DNA from: Deltaproteobacteria bacterium
GTDB taxonomy: Bacteria > Desulfobacterota > Desulfuromonadia > Geobacterales > Pseudopelobacteraceae
Reading direction: 5' to 3'
Assembly (NCBI GenBank): GCA_016182975.1
Contig: JACPFJ010000026.1
Span: forward strand, 91,132 to 155,131
Length of the DNA: 64,000 bases
How positions within the stretch are numbered: position 1 is the stretch's first letter; each line of letters starts with the position of its first letter. Shown piece after piece: positions 28,732 through 38,619 of this stretch. The position numbers and the translations under genes are program-made. The notes under the pieces were generated by a model. That model did not search any database and was not told the origin of the DNA. It was given only the letters and a program-made list of their open reading frames with translations.

Positions 28732-31700
28732 ATGATCCCGATCGAGATCGTCTCCATCATAGCCCTTCTTTACATCGGCCTGCTGTTTACCGTGGCCTAC
28801 TACGCCGACAAAAAACGGGAAACGGGCCGGAGCATTACCTCCAGCTCTTGGGTCTACTCCCTTTCCCTGACGGTTTTCTACACCTCCTGGACCTTTTACG
28901 GCGTCATTGGCCAGGCCGCCACCATGGGCATCGCCTGCATCGCCCCTTTGCTCAGTGTTACCCTGACGGCCTTCATCTGGTGGTTTCTGCTGCGAAAGAT
29001 GGTGCGCATCTGCAAGGAGCAGAACATCCTCAGTATCGCCGACTTCATCTCCAGCCGCTACGGCAAGTCACCCCTCCTCGGCGCAGTCGTCACCATTTTC
29101 TTCATCGTGGCGATTATTCCCTATATTGCCTCGCAGATCAAAGCCATTGCCTATACCTTCGACCTGCTCGCAGCCCCTCCCGAAGCCACCGGCGGGTTCA
29201 GAAACCTGATCCCCGCTCTGCCTCACTACATGGATACCGCCTTTATCGTTGCCCTGTTTCTCAGCCTTTTCGGCATCCTGTTCGGGGCGAGACGACTGGA
29301 TGCATCGGAGCGCCATGAAGGGCTGGTGGCCGCCGTCGCCCTGCAATCCTTGGTCAAGCTCATCGCCTTCGTCATGGTCGGGATATTCATCACCTACGGT
29401 ATGTTCGATGGTTTTGCCGATATCTTCACCCGTTTCGCCGTTCAATTTCCAGACAGGACACACCTCCTGCTCCTGGGGACACCGCAGGCCCCCTACGCCC
29501 TGTGGTTCAGCTGGTTCGTGTTCACGATGACTACGGTCATGTTCCTCCCACGCCAGTTCCATGTCATGGTCATCGAAAATTCCGACGAGACGCATATCCG
29601 GGATGCCATGTGGCGCTTCCCCGCTTACACCTTTCTGATTACCCTGTTCGTCATGCCCATTGCCCTGGGAGGTATCATCCTTAACGGTGGAGATGTCTCC
29701 AAGGCCGATTTTTTTGTCATCAATCTCCCCCTGCAAACGGGCCATCCCTGGCTGGCCATGTTCGTCTTCATCGGCGGGTTCTCCGCCTCGGCGGGAATGG
29801 TCATGGTTGAATCGGTGGTCCTTGCCACCATGATTCTCAACCACCTGGTCATGCCTGTCATCCTGAAACTCAAAATCGCGGCCTCCGACATTTCTGGTGT
29901 TCTCATCAACATCAAACGGACCGGGATCGTTGCGGTCGTCTTTCTCGGCTACCTCTACCATCATTTCATCAGTGAGTCATACCCCCTGATAAACATAGGG
30001 ATCTATTCATTGATCGCCGTGACCCAATTCGCGCCGTGCATGCTCGGCGGACTCTACTGGAAACGCGCCACACGGCGCGGCGCAATGACGGGGCTGGTAT
30101 GGGGCTTTATCCTCTGGTTCTATACCCTGCTGATCCCACTGTTCGTTCGGTCGGGATGGCTGGAGCAGGATATCCTGACAAACGGCCCCTTCGGCATCGG
30201 TCTCCTGCGCCCGTTGGAGCTCTTTGGCCTGAGCGGCCTCGACATGCTGAGCCACGCGCTGTTCTGGACCCTCTTCTTCAACCTGGGGGCGTTCATTGCC
30301 TTTTCCCTCCTTACCGAGCCGGATAAAGGCGAGGCCGAACAGGCGGTAAAGTTTGTTGACGTCTTCGAGGTGCGCGAAGAACCGCTCCTGCGCAAGAGAA
30401 TGAGCAATGCACCCACCATCGAGGAATTCATCGCCCTCATGACCAAGTTTATCGGCGAAAAACAGGCCCACGCCGCCATTGCCCAGTACCGTGGAGATCA
30501 GCATATCGATGAAAGGGACGGCCTGCCGGAATACGAACTCCCCATACTGAAACGCTTTACCGAACGGGCCTTGGCCGGTTCGGTCGGCGCCGCCGCGGCC
30601 GGCGTCATTGTCGACAGTTATCTGACTGCAAGGGGGAGCGAACTGGAGGACGTCTTCGACATCTTCGGCACGGTCACCCTGAGCCGAACCGCCAGCCGCG
30701 AACAACTCAGCGTCCTTTACGAGGCGGCAAGGATTGTGGCCGGCAAAGCCGACCTGCAAGCCATTCTCGACAACATCCTGAAACATCTCCAACAACAGTT
30801 CAAATTCGACATATGCGTTATCCGCATCCTGGATGAGGAAAAGATGTGCCTGACCGTGCGGAGCCAGAAAGGGATGAGCTCAAAACACCTGGATGAGTCG
30901 GATCGGGAACTGAACCATGAAACCTACGCCGGCGCCTGTTTTTTGGCCAATTCGGTGGTGGAGGTCAACGACACGGATGTCATGGACAAACCCGACTCCG
31001 CCCGGGTCATCCGCAGGGACGGCATCAAGTCCTTTGCCCATGCCCCGATTCAGATCGATGGGAAACCGATCGGGGTCCTTTCCGCCTTCTCAAAATCGAT
31101 GAAAGGGATCTTTACCGACGAGTTCCTTGAGCTCTTCAAAAACCTGGCCGGGCAGATCGGAATAGCCCTGCGCAATGCCAGCCAGACTGAAAAGCTCATC
31201 CAGGCAAAGGAAAGCGAGAGGGAAATGCAGATCGCCAGGAACATCCAGATGGGGCTCCTGCCGACCCGCGCCCCGGATATCAAGGGGATATCCCTGGCGG
31301 GAACATGCATCCCGGCCCGCGAGGTGGGAGGCGATTACTATGATTTTCTGCCGCGCGGCGGCCACTCTCTGGACCTGGTCATCGCCGACGTCTCCGGGCA
31401 TAACGTCGGTGCAGCCCTGATCATGGCGGAGGTGCGCACATTCATCCGGGCTGAGGCAAGGAACATTCGAAGCGCCGGCGAGCTCATAGGCGCCCTCAAC
31501 GAGTTCCTCCATGATGATCTCACCCGTGCCGAGCTCTTCATCACCATGTTCTACCTGACCTACGATTCAGACATGCGGAGGATTTCCTTCGCCAACTCCG
31601 GCCATAACCATCCGCTGCTCTGGAGGTCGGATTCGCGGAGCTGCGAGTGGCTGGACGCGGAAGGCCTTGTCCTCGGAGTCAAACGCGACGTCGCCTTTGA

Positions 31701-31941
31701 AGAAAAGCAGGTGCGCCTGCAACCAGGGGACATCCTGCTGCTCTACACGGACGGCATTACGGAGACCGAAAACCCCGCCGGGGCATTTTTCGGCGAGGAG
31801 CGGTTGTGCGCCCTGATCGGCGAGTATCACGCCCTGCCCCCGCCGCAGATCATCGACAATCTGCTCAATCAGGTCCGCCTGTTCGCAGGGACCCGGAATT
31901 TGGTCGACGACATTTCCCTGGTGATCATGCGGATCGAATAG
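28732..31941 (+). CDS. sodium:solute symporter-like membrane protein fused to GAF and SpoIIE/RsbU-type PP2C phosphatase
   Basis: About 12-13 TM helices with SSF motifs (SSSWVYSLSLTVFYTSWTFYG, SIADFISSRYGKSP), GAF region, then MQIARNIQMGLLPTRAPDIKGISLAGTCIPAREVGGDYYDFLP...GDILLLYTDGITETENPAGAFFGEERL. Confidence 0.88.
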   Translation: MIPIEIVSIIALLYIGLLFTVAYYADKKRETGRSITSSSWVYSLSLTVFYTSWTFYGVIGQAATMGIACIAPLLSVTLTAFIWWFLLRKMVRICKEQNILSIADFISSRYGKSPLLGAVVTIFFIVAIIPYIASQIKAIAYTFDLLAAPPEATGGFRNLIPALPHYMDTAFIVALFLSLFGILFGARRLDASERHEGLVAAVALQSLVKLIAFVMVGIFITYGMFDGFADIFTRFAVQFPDRTHLLLLGTPQAPYALWFSWFVFTMTTVMFLPRQFHVMVIENSDETHIRDAMWRFPAYTFLITLFVMPIALGGIILNGGDVSKADFFVINLPLQTGHPWLAMFVFIGGFSASAGMVMVESVVLATMILNHLVMPVILKLKIAASDISGVLINIKRTGIVAVVFLGYLYHHFISESYPLINIGIYSLIAVTQFAPCMLGGLYWKRATRRGAMTGLVWGFILWFYTLLIPLFVRSGWLEQDILTNGPFGIGLLRPLELFGLSGLDMLSHALFWTLFFNLGAFIAFSLLTEPDKGEAEQAVKFVDVFEVREEPLLRKRMSNAPTIEEFIALMTKFIGEKQAHAAIAQYRGDQHIDERDGLPEYELPILKRFTERALAGSVGAAAAGVIVDSYLTARGSELEDVFDIFGTVTLSRTASREQLSVLYEAARIVAGKADLQAILDNILKHLQQQFKFDICVIRILDEEKMCLTVRSQKGMSSKHLDESDRELNHETYAGACFLANSVVEVNDTDVMDKPDSARVIRRDGIKSFAHAPIQIDGKPIGVLSAFSKSMKGIFTDEFLELFKNLAGQIGIALRNASQTEKLIQAKESEREMQIARNIQMGLLPTRAPDIKGISLAGTCIPAREVGGDYYDFLPRGGHSLDLVIADVSGHNVGAALIMAEVRTFIRAEARNIRSAGELIGALNEFLHDDLTRAELFITMFYLTYDSDMRRISFANSGHNHPLLWRSDSRSCEWLDAEGLVLGVKRDVAFEEKQVRLQPGDILLLYTDGITETENPAGAFFGEERLCALIGEYHALPPPQIIDNLLNQVRLFAGTRNLVDDISLVIMRIE

Positions 31942-31980
31942 ACAGCGAATCCCGAACCATGGATTACTCCAAGGTTGCGC

Positions 31981-32778
31981 TCATTGCCGAGCGCCGCGGA
32001 GATCGCCCGCCAGGTGATGAACGGAGTGGACGCGAACCCCGTCCAGGGCCTGGCCGATGATCAGGGCCTCGGCGGTCCTGGAGGGCATTAGGCGCAGAAT
32101 TTCGGCAATTCGGGCGCCCCCCTCGCGCCGTCCGGGGTCGTCGGCCTTGTTGAGAAAGATGAAGCGGCGGGCCCGGGGCGGCGCCCCCTTGAAGGGGCCG
32201 AGCGGATGGGCGAAGAGACGTGCCAGGGCAGATTCGGTGATGGTTTCCCCCGCGGAGAGCAGCATAATCTTCCCGGCGAGCTCGGCGCGGAAGACCAACT
32301 CCTCGGTCAGGGGTTTGCCTAGGACCTCCAGACCCGCCACGGCGACCAGTACGGTCGTGTTGTCGGGAATGACCGGTTCGTGCTCTGCGGGGGCCTTGAG
32401 GGGGCGGCGGGCCGAGCCGTCGGCCTCCACCAGGATCCAGTCGAACAGCCCCGACTCTTCGAAGAGACGGATCGTCTCCGGGGCGAACCCCTTGAGCTTG
32501 CCGGCCCCGGCCAGCTGCGCCGCCGCGGTGACTGGGCCGGAGCAACGACACGCCGAGGCCTGCCGAAGGATCATTGCCGGGTCGGCATCCACGAGCACCG
32601 TTTCTGACTGCTCCGCCGTGGGAACGAATATCCTGGTCGTGGTCGTGGTCAGGACCCGCTGCCCTGACCGGCAGAGCTGCCGGGCCAGGTGGAACATCAG
32701 GCTCGTCTTCCCCCCCCCTCCGGTCAGGCTCAACACGCCCCGCGGTTCATGCATAAGTATTTCTTCAATCGACATCAT
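31981..32778 (-). CDS. yqeC: selenium cofactor biosynthesis protein YqeC-like
   Basis: GVLSLTGGGGKTSLMFHLARQL P-loop; VLTTTTTRIFVP; ILVEADGSARRPLKAPAEHEPVIPDNTTVLVAVAGLEVLGKPL; HPLGPFKGAP. Confidence 0.82.
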   Translation of the reverse strand: MMSIEEILMHEPRGVLSLTGGGGKTSLMFHLARQLCRSGQRVLTTTTTRIFVPTAEQSETVLVDADPAMILRQASACRCSGPVTAAAQLAGAGKLKGFAPETIRLFEESGLFDWILVEADGSARRPLKAPAEHEPVIPDNTTVLVAVAGLEVLGKPLTEELVFRAELAGKIMLLSAGETITESALARLFAHPLGPFKGAPPRARRFIFLNKADDPGRREGGARIAEILRLMPSRTAEALIIGQALDGVRVHSVHHLAGDLRGARQ

Positions 32779-32817
32779 TGAACGTCTCGCTGGCCGTTTG
32801 CCGGTGTTCCGCAATCG

Positions 32818-34068
32818 TCAACGCCTTGGATTTATTATGCTGTCAACCTCTTTCGCTATCCAGAAACGCCTGCGGATCATGTTCTGCAGTTCCTCGATAC
32901 TGCCGATCGCTTTCCGCAATTCTTCCCGCTCCTGGTTTTGAAGCTCATACGGATTGATGTAGCAATCATCGTCGATGATCTTTTTTTGTCTCTTGATCTG
33001 CTGAAGGACTCGATGCCCGGTTATCACGTGATATGCGTCGGCCAGATCAGCCGCCATCCTGTCTGAAAAAAAACCCTCGCGCCGCAGCAGGTTGATCCTC
33101 TTCAGGGTCGAGGTCTCCTCCACCCCGAAGTAAACCGCCAAGAGGCGGATGCACATGACCAACGGCATCCAGGCGAACACCTTGAGATTGAAATCACCCA
33201 TGTGAGGTCCCTCCGCCTCGACGATAAATCGCCGGAGAAACCCTTTTGACAGCCGCATGGCGCTTACGACCTGGGCCATATTCCGCATGGCCATGGTATT
33301 GTCCCGCGTCGTTGAGCGGACAAGCGTCCCGAATCCGAGCCCGAGCTCACGGTCGCCGGATATCAGGCGGGCGTCCATGAGGGCAATGAGATTAAGGATG
33401 CTCTTCTGCCAGTCATTCCTTTCAAATCGAAACATGGAGTTCAACCGCTGGCGCCATTGCTCCATGGTTCCGCGCCACTCGTCGTTGACCGGCATGATCC
33501 CGCCGCTGCATCTGTCGATTCCGGCTTCCTCCAGTTTTTTCATGAAGACCGCGCCGAGCATCCCGAAGTAATCGGCGATCTGCTCCTCGGAGCGCGGGGA
33601 CCCCTTTTCCCCCGAACCATACAGGAAAAGGTAATCCTGGTCCGTAAACAACAACTGTTCCCTCCTGCCGTCGCTCCCGACGGCCAGGAGCGACAGGGGA
33701 AGCTTGCAGTAGGTCCCGGAAAAATACAGCTCCCGGCGTGACAATTCCAGCGCCCGCTCGGCAATCGCGTCCCTGACGGCGGTACAGAGCTCCTGGACCA
33801 TCGGAACGGAGTGGATCGAGACGAAAAGTGCCTGCGCCGCGCTTACCGTACGGTCGTTGACGATGCGTAATTCCGCCGTATCTTTCGCAGCCTTGGTCTG
33901 TGCGATCAGTTCCCCAAGCTCGTCACGGGCGGCATCGAGCCTTTCCTGCAGCGGCTCGACAACACTCGTTACTCCGGTCAGATACTCCTCCCCGGAGGCG
34001 ATATCCAGCCGCCTTAACTGCTCGCGGACGGAACCGCCGATATTTGACAACGATAAACCGCTCTCCAT
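32818..34068 (-). CDS. DUF294-type putative nucleotidyltransferase (GlnD-like NTase + substrate-binding domain), no CBS/cNMP domain seen
   Basis: LSLLAVGSDGRREQLLFTDQDYLFLY; SGGIMPVNDEWRGTMEQWRQRL; LIALMDARLISGDRELG. Confidence 0.78.
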   Translation of the reverse strand: MESGLSLSNIGGSVREQLRRLDIASGEEYLTGVTSVVEPLQERLDAARDELGELIAQTKAAKDTAELRIVNDRTVSAAQALFVSIHSVPMVQELCTAVRDAIAERALELSRRELYFSGTYCKLPLSLLAVGSDGRREQLLFTDQDYLFLYGSGEKGSPRSEEQIADYFGMLGAVFMKKLEEAGIDRCSGGIMPVNDEWRGTMEQWRQRLNSMFRFERNDWQKSILNLIALMDARLISGDRELGLGFGTLVRSTTRDNTMAMRNMAQVVSAMRLSKGFLRRFIVEAEGPHMGDFNLKVFAWMPLVMCIRLLAVYFGVEETSTLKRINLLRREGFFSDRMAADLADAYHVITGHRVLQQIKRQKKIIDDDCYINPYELQNQEREELRKAIGSIEELQNMIRRRFWIAKEVDSIINPRR

Positions 34069-34289
34069 GCAGACCTCCACAACTTGCAACGAATATTATT
34101 ATATATGCCGTTAAAAGTATAACAATAATAACCGGGTCCGGGCAAACGCATGTACATTGAAAGTCGGGAGCAAAGAAGCGGACAGCCATATTTGGGCAGG
34201 CGGGTGTGAAGGCAGGCAGTTGTTTTTTCCAGAAAACGGCGCCCCCTAAGAAACAGGGGGCGCCAGATAACAAGAGCACTCTTCTTACG

Positions 34290-35330
34290 TCAGTCGTTGT
34301 ACTTCTTCAGCAGGGCCTTGGCATCGTTCAGGAGCGCCTTGCCGTTGCCCCCCTTGGCGGCGACTTCCTTCATCCATTCATCATCAACGGCTTCGGTAGC
34401 CTTTACCCAGCGACTGTACTCGGCGTCGGTCAGGACGTTGAAGGTGTTGTGGCGATCAACGGCGATCTTGCGCGCCGTCGTCGTAAAGCTGTCGAAGGTC
34501 TTGCCGACCCACTTGGAAGCCTCAAGGCCGCTGTTATTATCGATGACCTTCTTCAACCCGGCAGGGAGGCTGTTGTACTTGGCCGGATTCATCGCAAACA
34601 CGAAGATCGCGTTGGAATGCTTGGCATGGTGCGGGGCGACCTCGGTGTGGGTCTTGCAGATTTCCTGCAGTTTGAATGCCGTGGTTACCTCCCAGGGGAT
34701 ACTGGCGCCGTCCACCACGCTCTTGGAAATTGACTCCGGCACCGCCGGTGCGGGCATCTGCACCGGGACCGCACCGAGCGCGGCCAGTGTCTTGGAACCG
34801 ATACGGGTCGGGGCGCGCAGTTTCAGGCCCTTGAGGTCCTCCAGGGTCTTGACCGTCTTTTTGCCGAAATGCATCTGCGAACCGTCGTGCATATGGGTAA
34901 AGAGCAGCCTGACCCCTTTGTACTCGTCCATGGCGTTTTTATGGACGTAGTCCCACATGGCCTGGCTCCCCTTCTCCGCGCTCTTGACCATGAACGGCAG
35001 CTCGAAGACCTCGGACTTGGTGAAGCGTCCCGCCTGATAGGTCGGCACGGTCCAGATGATGTCGGCCACCCCGTCCCGCACCTGGTCAAGGAGTTGCGCC
35101 GGGGTGCCACCCAGCTGCATGGAGGGGTAGATCTGGCACTTGAGGCCGCCGCCCGACTCCTTGGCGATCTTATCGCACCACGGCAGGAGCACCAGTTGAT
35201 GAAAGTTCGAACTGGTCGGCAGGAAGTGGGCGACCTTGAGGGTCACCACGTCCGGTGCGGCGACGGCAACGCCGGACCCGAATGCAATGGCGGCTACGGT
35301 CAACAACAGGCTCTTTTTGATCATTCTCAT
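34290..35330 (-). CDS. dctP: TRAP transporter solute-binding protein (DctP family), paralogue 3
   Basis: VVTLKVAHFLPTSSNFHQLVLLPWCDKIAKESGGGLKCQIYPSMQLGGTPAQLLDQVRDGVADIIW; directly downstream of dctQM. Confidence 0.94.
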   Translation of the reverse strand: MRMIKKSLLLTVAAIAFGSGVAVAAPDVVTLKVAHFLPTSSNFHQLVLLPWCDKIAKESGGGLKCQIYPSMQLGGTPAQLLDQVRDGVADIIWTVPTYQAGRFTKSEVFELPFMVKSAEKGSQAMWDYVHKNAMDEYKGVRLLFTHMHDGSQMHFGKKTVKTLEDLKGLKLRAPTRIGSKTLAALGAVPVQMPAPAVPESISKSVVDGASIPWEVTTAFKLQEICKTHTEVAPHHAKHSNAIFVFAMNPAKYNSLPAGLKKVIDNNSGLEASKWVGKTFDSFTTTARKIAVDRHNTFNVLTDAEYSRWVKATEAVDDEWMKEVAAKGGNGKALLNDAKALLKKYND

Positions 35331-35354
35331 GGTATTCCTCCTCTTTCTGGGTGC

Positions 35355-36686
35355 TTAGGGTTGGAATGTGTGGACCAGGTACAGGGATATGATCGGGAAG
35401 AATAGCAGCAAGGCGATGCGCACAAAATCGGACATAAGGAACGGGATGACCCCCTTGAAGGTCTCTTTCAGAGGAACGTCCTTGGCCAGGCGGTTGATGA
35501 TGTAGACGTTCATCCCCACCGGCGGGTGCACCAGGCCGATCTCCACCACCATCAGGGCCAGGATGCCGAACCAGATGGATTTGTCGGCGGCGGCCATGCC
35601 CCAGAAATCCAGCCCCATCACGATCGGGTAGAAGATGGGGATGGTGAGCAGGATCATGGCCAGCGAATCCATCACGCAACCGAGGAAGATGTAGATCAGG
35701 AGGATCATGATCATGACGAGCAGCGGGGAGAGGCCGCAGTTTTGCACCCAGGTGGCCAGCTCGGTCGGCATCTGCGACACGGCCAGGCCGGTGTTCAGCA
35801 TGTCCGCGCCGAGCAGCACCAGGAAGATCATGGCGGTGGCCTGGGCCGTGCCGACAGCGCTTTCGATGATGCCTTTCCAGCGCATGCCGCCGGTCGTAAC
35901 GGCGAGGATGCCGCAGGCCGCCGCGCCGATTGCCGCCGCCTCGGTGGGGTTGGTCCAGCCGCCGTAGATGCCGACGATGACCACCAGGAACACGATCAGC
36001 ACGGGCGTGACCAGCAGCAGGCTGCGAATCCGCTCGGACCAGGGTACGCGGGGCCCGGCGGGTCCGGCGGCGGGATTGATGGTGGTGAGGATTTTTACCA
36101 CGATCATGTAGCCGGACATGGCGATGAGGCCCGGCACGACCGCCGCCATGAAGAGCTTGCCGATCGATTCCTGGGTCAGGATGGCGTAGATAACCAGCGG
36201 CACCGAGGGGGGGATCATGATGCCGAGGGTTCCCCCGGCGGCAAGCGCTCCGGTGGCGAGCGAGCCGGAATATTTGAAGCGGCGCAGCTCAGGAAGGGCG
36301 ACCTGACCCATGGTGGCTGCGGTGGCGAGCGAAGAGCCGCAGATCGCGCCGAAGCCGGCGCAGGCCCCGATGGCCGCCATGGCGATGCCGCCCCTCATAT
36401 GTCCTATGAAGGCGCTGACACAGCGAAACAGCGCGCTGCTCAGGCCGCCATGGGTGGCGAACTGCCCCATCAGCAAAAAGAGCGGGATCACGACCAGGTC
36501 GTAATTCGACAGGCGGGCGTAGGCGAGGTTCTTGAGACTGGCCAAAACCGGCTGCAACTCGCCTCCCGTGAGATAATAGTAGCCGCCGGCGCCGACCGTG
36601 AACATGGCGATGCCTATCGGGATGCGCACCACCAGGAGCACCATCAGGATGCCGAACATGATGAAACCGATTTGTGTGCCGCTCAT
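35355..36686 (-). CDS. dctM: TRAP transporter large permease
   Basis: GSSLATAATMGQVALPELRRFKYSGSLATGALAAGGTLGIMIPPSVPLVIYAILTQESIGKLFMAAVVPGL. Confidence 0.95.
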   Translation of the reverse strand: MSGTQIGFIMFGILMVLLVVRIPIGIAMFTVGAGGYYYLTGGELQPVLASLKNLAYARLSNYDLVVIPLFLLMGQFATHGGLSSALFRCVSAFIGHMRGGIAMAAIGACAGFGAICGSSLATAATMGQVALPELRRFKYSGSLATGALAAGGTLGIMIPPSVPLVIYAILTQESIGKLFMAAVVPGLIAMSGYMIVVKILTTINPAAGPAGPRVPWSERIRSLLLVTPVLIVFLVVIVGIYGGWTNPTEAAAIGAAACGILAVTTGGMRWKGIIESAVGTAQATAMIFLVLLGADMLNTGLAVSQMPTELATWVQNCGLSPLLVMIMILLIYIFLGCVMDSLAMILLTIPIFYPIVMGLDFWGMAAADKSIWFGILALMVVEIGLVHPPVGMNVYIINRLAKDVPLKETFKGVIPFLMSDFVRIALLLFFPIISLYLVHTFQP

Positions 36687-37234
36687 TGTGTCCTCCATAT
36701 AGCCAGGCGCAGCATATGGCCGCACATGTAAAAACCGGCGAGCGCCATCAGGATAAAACCGGGCACCATGAGCGCCTGCGGAATCCATACGGGCCAGGCC
36801 AAAATTGCGGAGGTCTCTCCGGCCTCCTTGAGAGACATTGCCCCTGCTCCGGTACGCCAGGCGATCAATACCGCGAACAGGCCGACCATCAGCGAGCCGA
36901 AGGCATCAAGAAACGCCACCCTGTGCGGGGCCATGTTGTGGGTGAAAAAATCGACCTTGATATCGCCGTGGATCAGATGGCAATAGGCAAAGAAACTCGA
37001 CAACGCGAAGGCCGAGCACATTTGCAGCATCTCCACGTCTCCCGGCACCGCAAAGCTGAACAGCTTGCGGCCGACAACGGAAACGAGCGACATCAAGACC
37101 AGCGCCACAAAAATCAGCCCGCCCGTGAGGGCGAAAAACCTGGACACCTTCAACAGAAAATTACCTAATGGTCCAAACGCATCCGACGTGGTAAACGGAT
37201 CGTAGGACAAGCGTTCTTCGCGTTCTTCGCTCAT
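36683..37234 (-). CDS. dctQ: TRAP transporter small permease
   Basis: Four TM helices, about 180 aa, ATGA overlap with dctM. Confidence 0.9.
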   Translation of the reverse strand: MSEEREERLSYDPFTTSDAFGPLGNFLLKVSRFFALTGGLIFVALVLMSLVSVVGRKLFSFAVPGDVEMLQMCSAFALSSFFAYCHLIHGDIKVDFFTHNMAPHRVAFLDAFGSLMVGLFAVLIAWRTGAGAMSLKEAGETSAILAWPVWIPQALMVPGFILMALAGFYMCGHMLRLAIWRTQ

Positions 37235-37476
37235 GATCTTCCTCCGATGGTGATAAAGCCCTTATCCAGGGCTCGATGATTTATTTACAGCTCTTGGCAG
37301 GCACCCCGCGTGATTATTTCCACCTCCTTCCGAACAAATTGATTACCGCGACACCCTGCATTACTTTGAGGCACCGGAATCGAGCCATTGTCCCAGGCAA
37401 CGGACAGGTCAAAAACAGGATCACCTCCATATCGAGCTGTATTCCTTTTCATCCTGATCGGTTCAAACGGCATTTG

Positions 37477-37511
37477 GTAAATCAGTACTACAATGCTTAG
37501 TTATTGTCAAG
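37477..37511 (-). promoter_or_regulatory. candidate promoter/operator, conserved block (site C)
   Basis: gTAAATCAGTACTACAATGCTTAGTTATTGTCAAG, matches sites A and B. Confidence 0.65.
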
Positions 37512-37898
37512 ATAAATCCGGATACGATGTTTTAATATATTTCGGCATCCGCTCGCTCGGTCGGAGGGGATGTGCGCAGCGGCTGCCGTAATATGTTTTT
37601 CCATGTTGTTTCCAGGTGTTATATGTGATGACGTTGGACAGTTGCATGCTTGAGACCTTGCAATCAGATCAGCAACGAGCCGTCATGACCCTCATTATTA
37701 AAACAGTGTTTACTTAATCGAAAAAGTGCGTGCATACGAATCTGAAAACGGCGTTTACTCGGCAATGGCGCGAAGAGATTCGGTTGAGCGCCATTGATTG
37801 AGAAGAAAGACAGGAAGGGAGATTATTCATGGGGGGAGCATTGTCCGCCAGGTTCATGCGGCCTCTGTTCCTCGCCCTGAAGCGGAGCCAAACAGGAA

Positions 37899-38072
37899 AT
37901 TTAAACCTAAAATCGGCAGTTCCTTAACGCAAAGGTGCAAAGACGCCAAGAAAATCAGAACATTACTAAAGAAAAGCCGTTCACCAAAGAGGTGGTAGCC
38001 TTTTTTCGAACAGCCTGTTTTTACTTTGCATCTTGGCGTCTTTGCGTTTCAAATGATTTTTATAGGTTAAAT
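37899..38072. repeat. intergenic inverted-repeat element, GCAAAG type, copy 2
   Basis: ATTTAAACCTaaaatcggcagttccttaacgcaaaggtgcaaagacgccaag ... cttggcgtctttgcgtttcaaatgatttttatAGGTTAAAT. Confidence 0.82.
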
Positions 38073-38102
38073 GCTGTTCCAGGCGGATAAAATCCGGTTT
38101 TG

Positions 38103-38165
38103 ACGGATTTACACGGATCTAGCCGGAACAGGAGAATCTTGTCCGGTAAATCCGTGTAAATCCGT
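38103..38165. repeat. 16-bp perfect inverted repeat
   Basis: ACGGATTTACACGGAT (38103-38118) / ATCCGTGTAAATCCGT (38150-38165). Confidence 0.85.
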
Positions 38166-38205
38166 ACGATGCGTGCCAAACCGGTCCCATACGGCGCCTG
38201 GTCCC

Positions 38206-38619
38206 TTATTTCTTCGGACTCCAGTCGATAAGCGGACGTGTGGACTCGATATCGAAAAAGACCGCGTACTTTACCATCTGCGCCGCCTTTTCGTTGGCGA
38301 TTTCAGCAACATGGGCCTTTACGCCGTCCAGGTTGGGGCCGTCTTTCTCCATGGAGCGCAGCTTGAGATAGACCCTGCACCCCTGGGTATTCATGGGGTT
38401 CTCATGGGGCAGCACGCTCATGAAGACGGCCCGGCCGGTCTCCAGCAGGTTCTGGGCGGTGCGGGTGTCGCCCATGGCCACGATCAGGGTCAACTCATCG
38501 GGCATGTAGGCCGAACCGAACACCGCCACATTGGGGTATCCCTTCCGGTCGGCGGTTGCGAGGACCCCGACCCGGCCGGGGGCGTTGACAAGCTCCTTGA
38601 CAGCATTGGAATCGATCAT
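38206..38619 (-). CDS. pyridoxamine 5'-phosphate oxidase-like flavin protein
   Basis: ALEADS-like start, GVLATADRKGYPNVAVFGSAYMPDELTLIVAMGDTRTAQNLLETGRAVFMSVLP; overlaps Mo subunit. Confidence 0.78.
   Translation of the reverse strand: MIDSNAVKELVNAPGRVGVLATADRKGYPNVAVFGSAYMPDELTLIVAMGDTRTAQNLLETGRAVFMSVLPHENPMNTQGCRVYLKLRSMEKDGPNLDGVKAHVAEIANEKAAQMVKYAVFFDIESTRPLIDWSPKK

Noticed and set aside
35526-36731. 401-aa plus-strand His/Asp/Gly-rich ORF
   Set aside because: Antisense shadow of dctM; low-complexity composition from codon complementarity.
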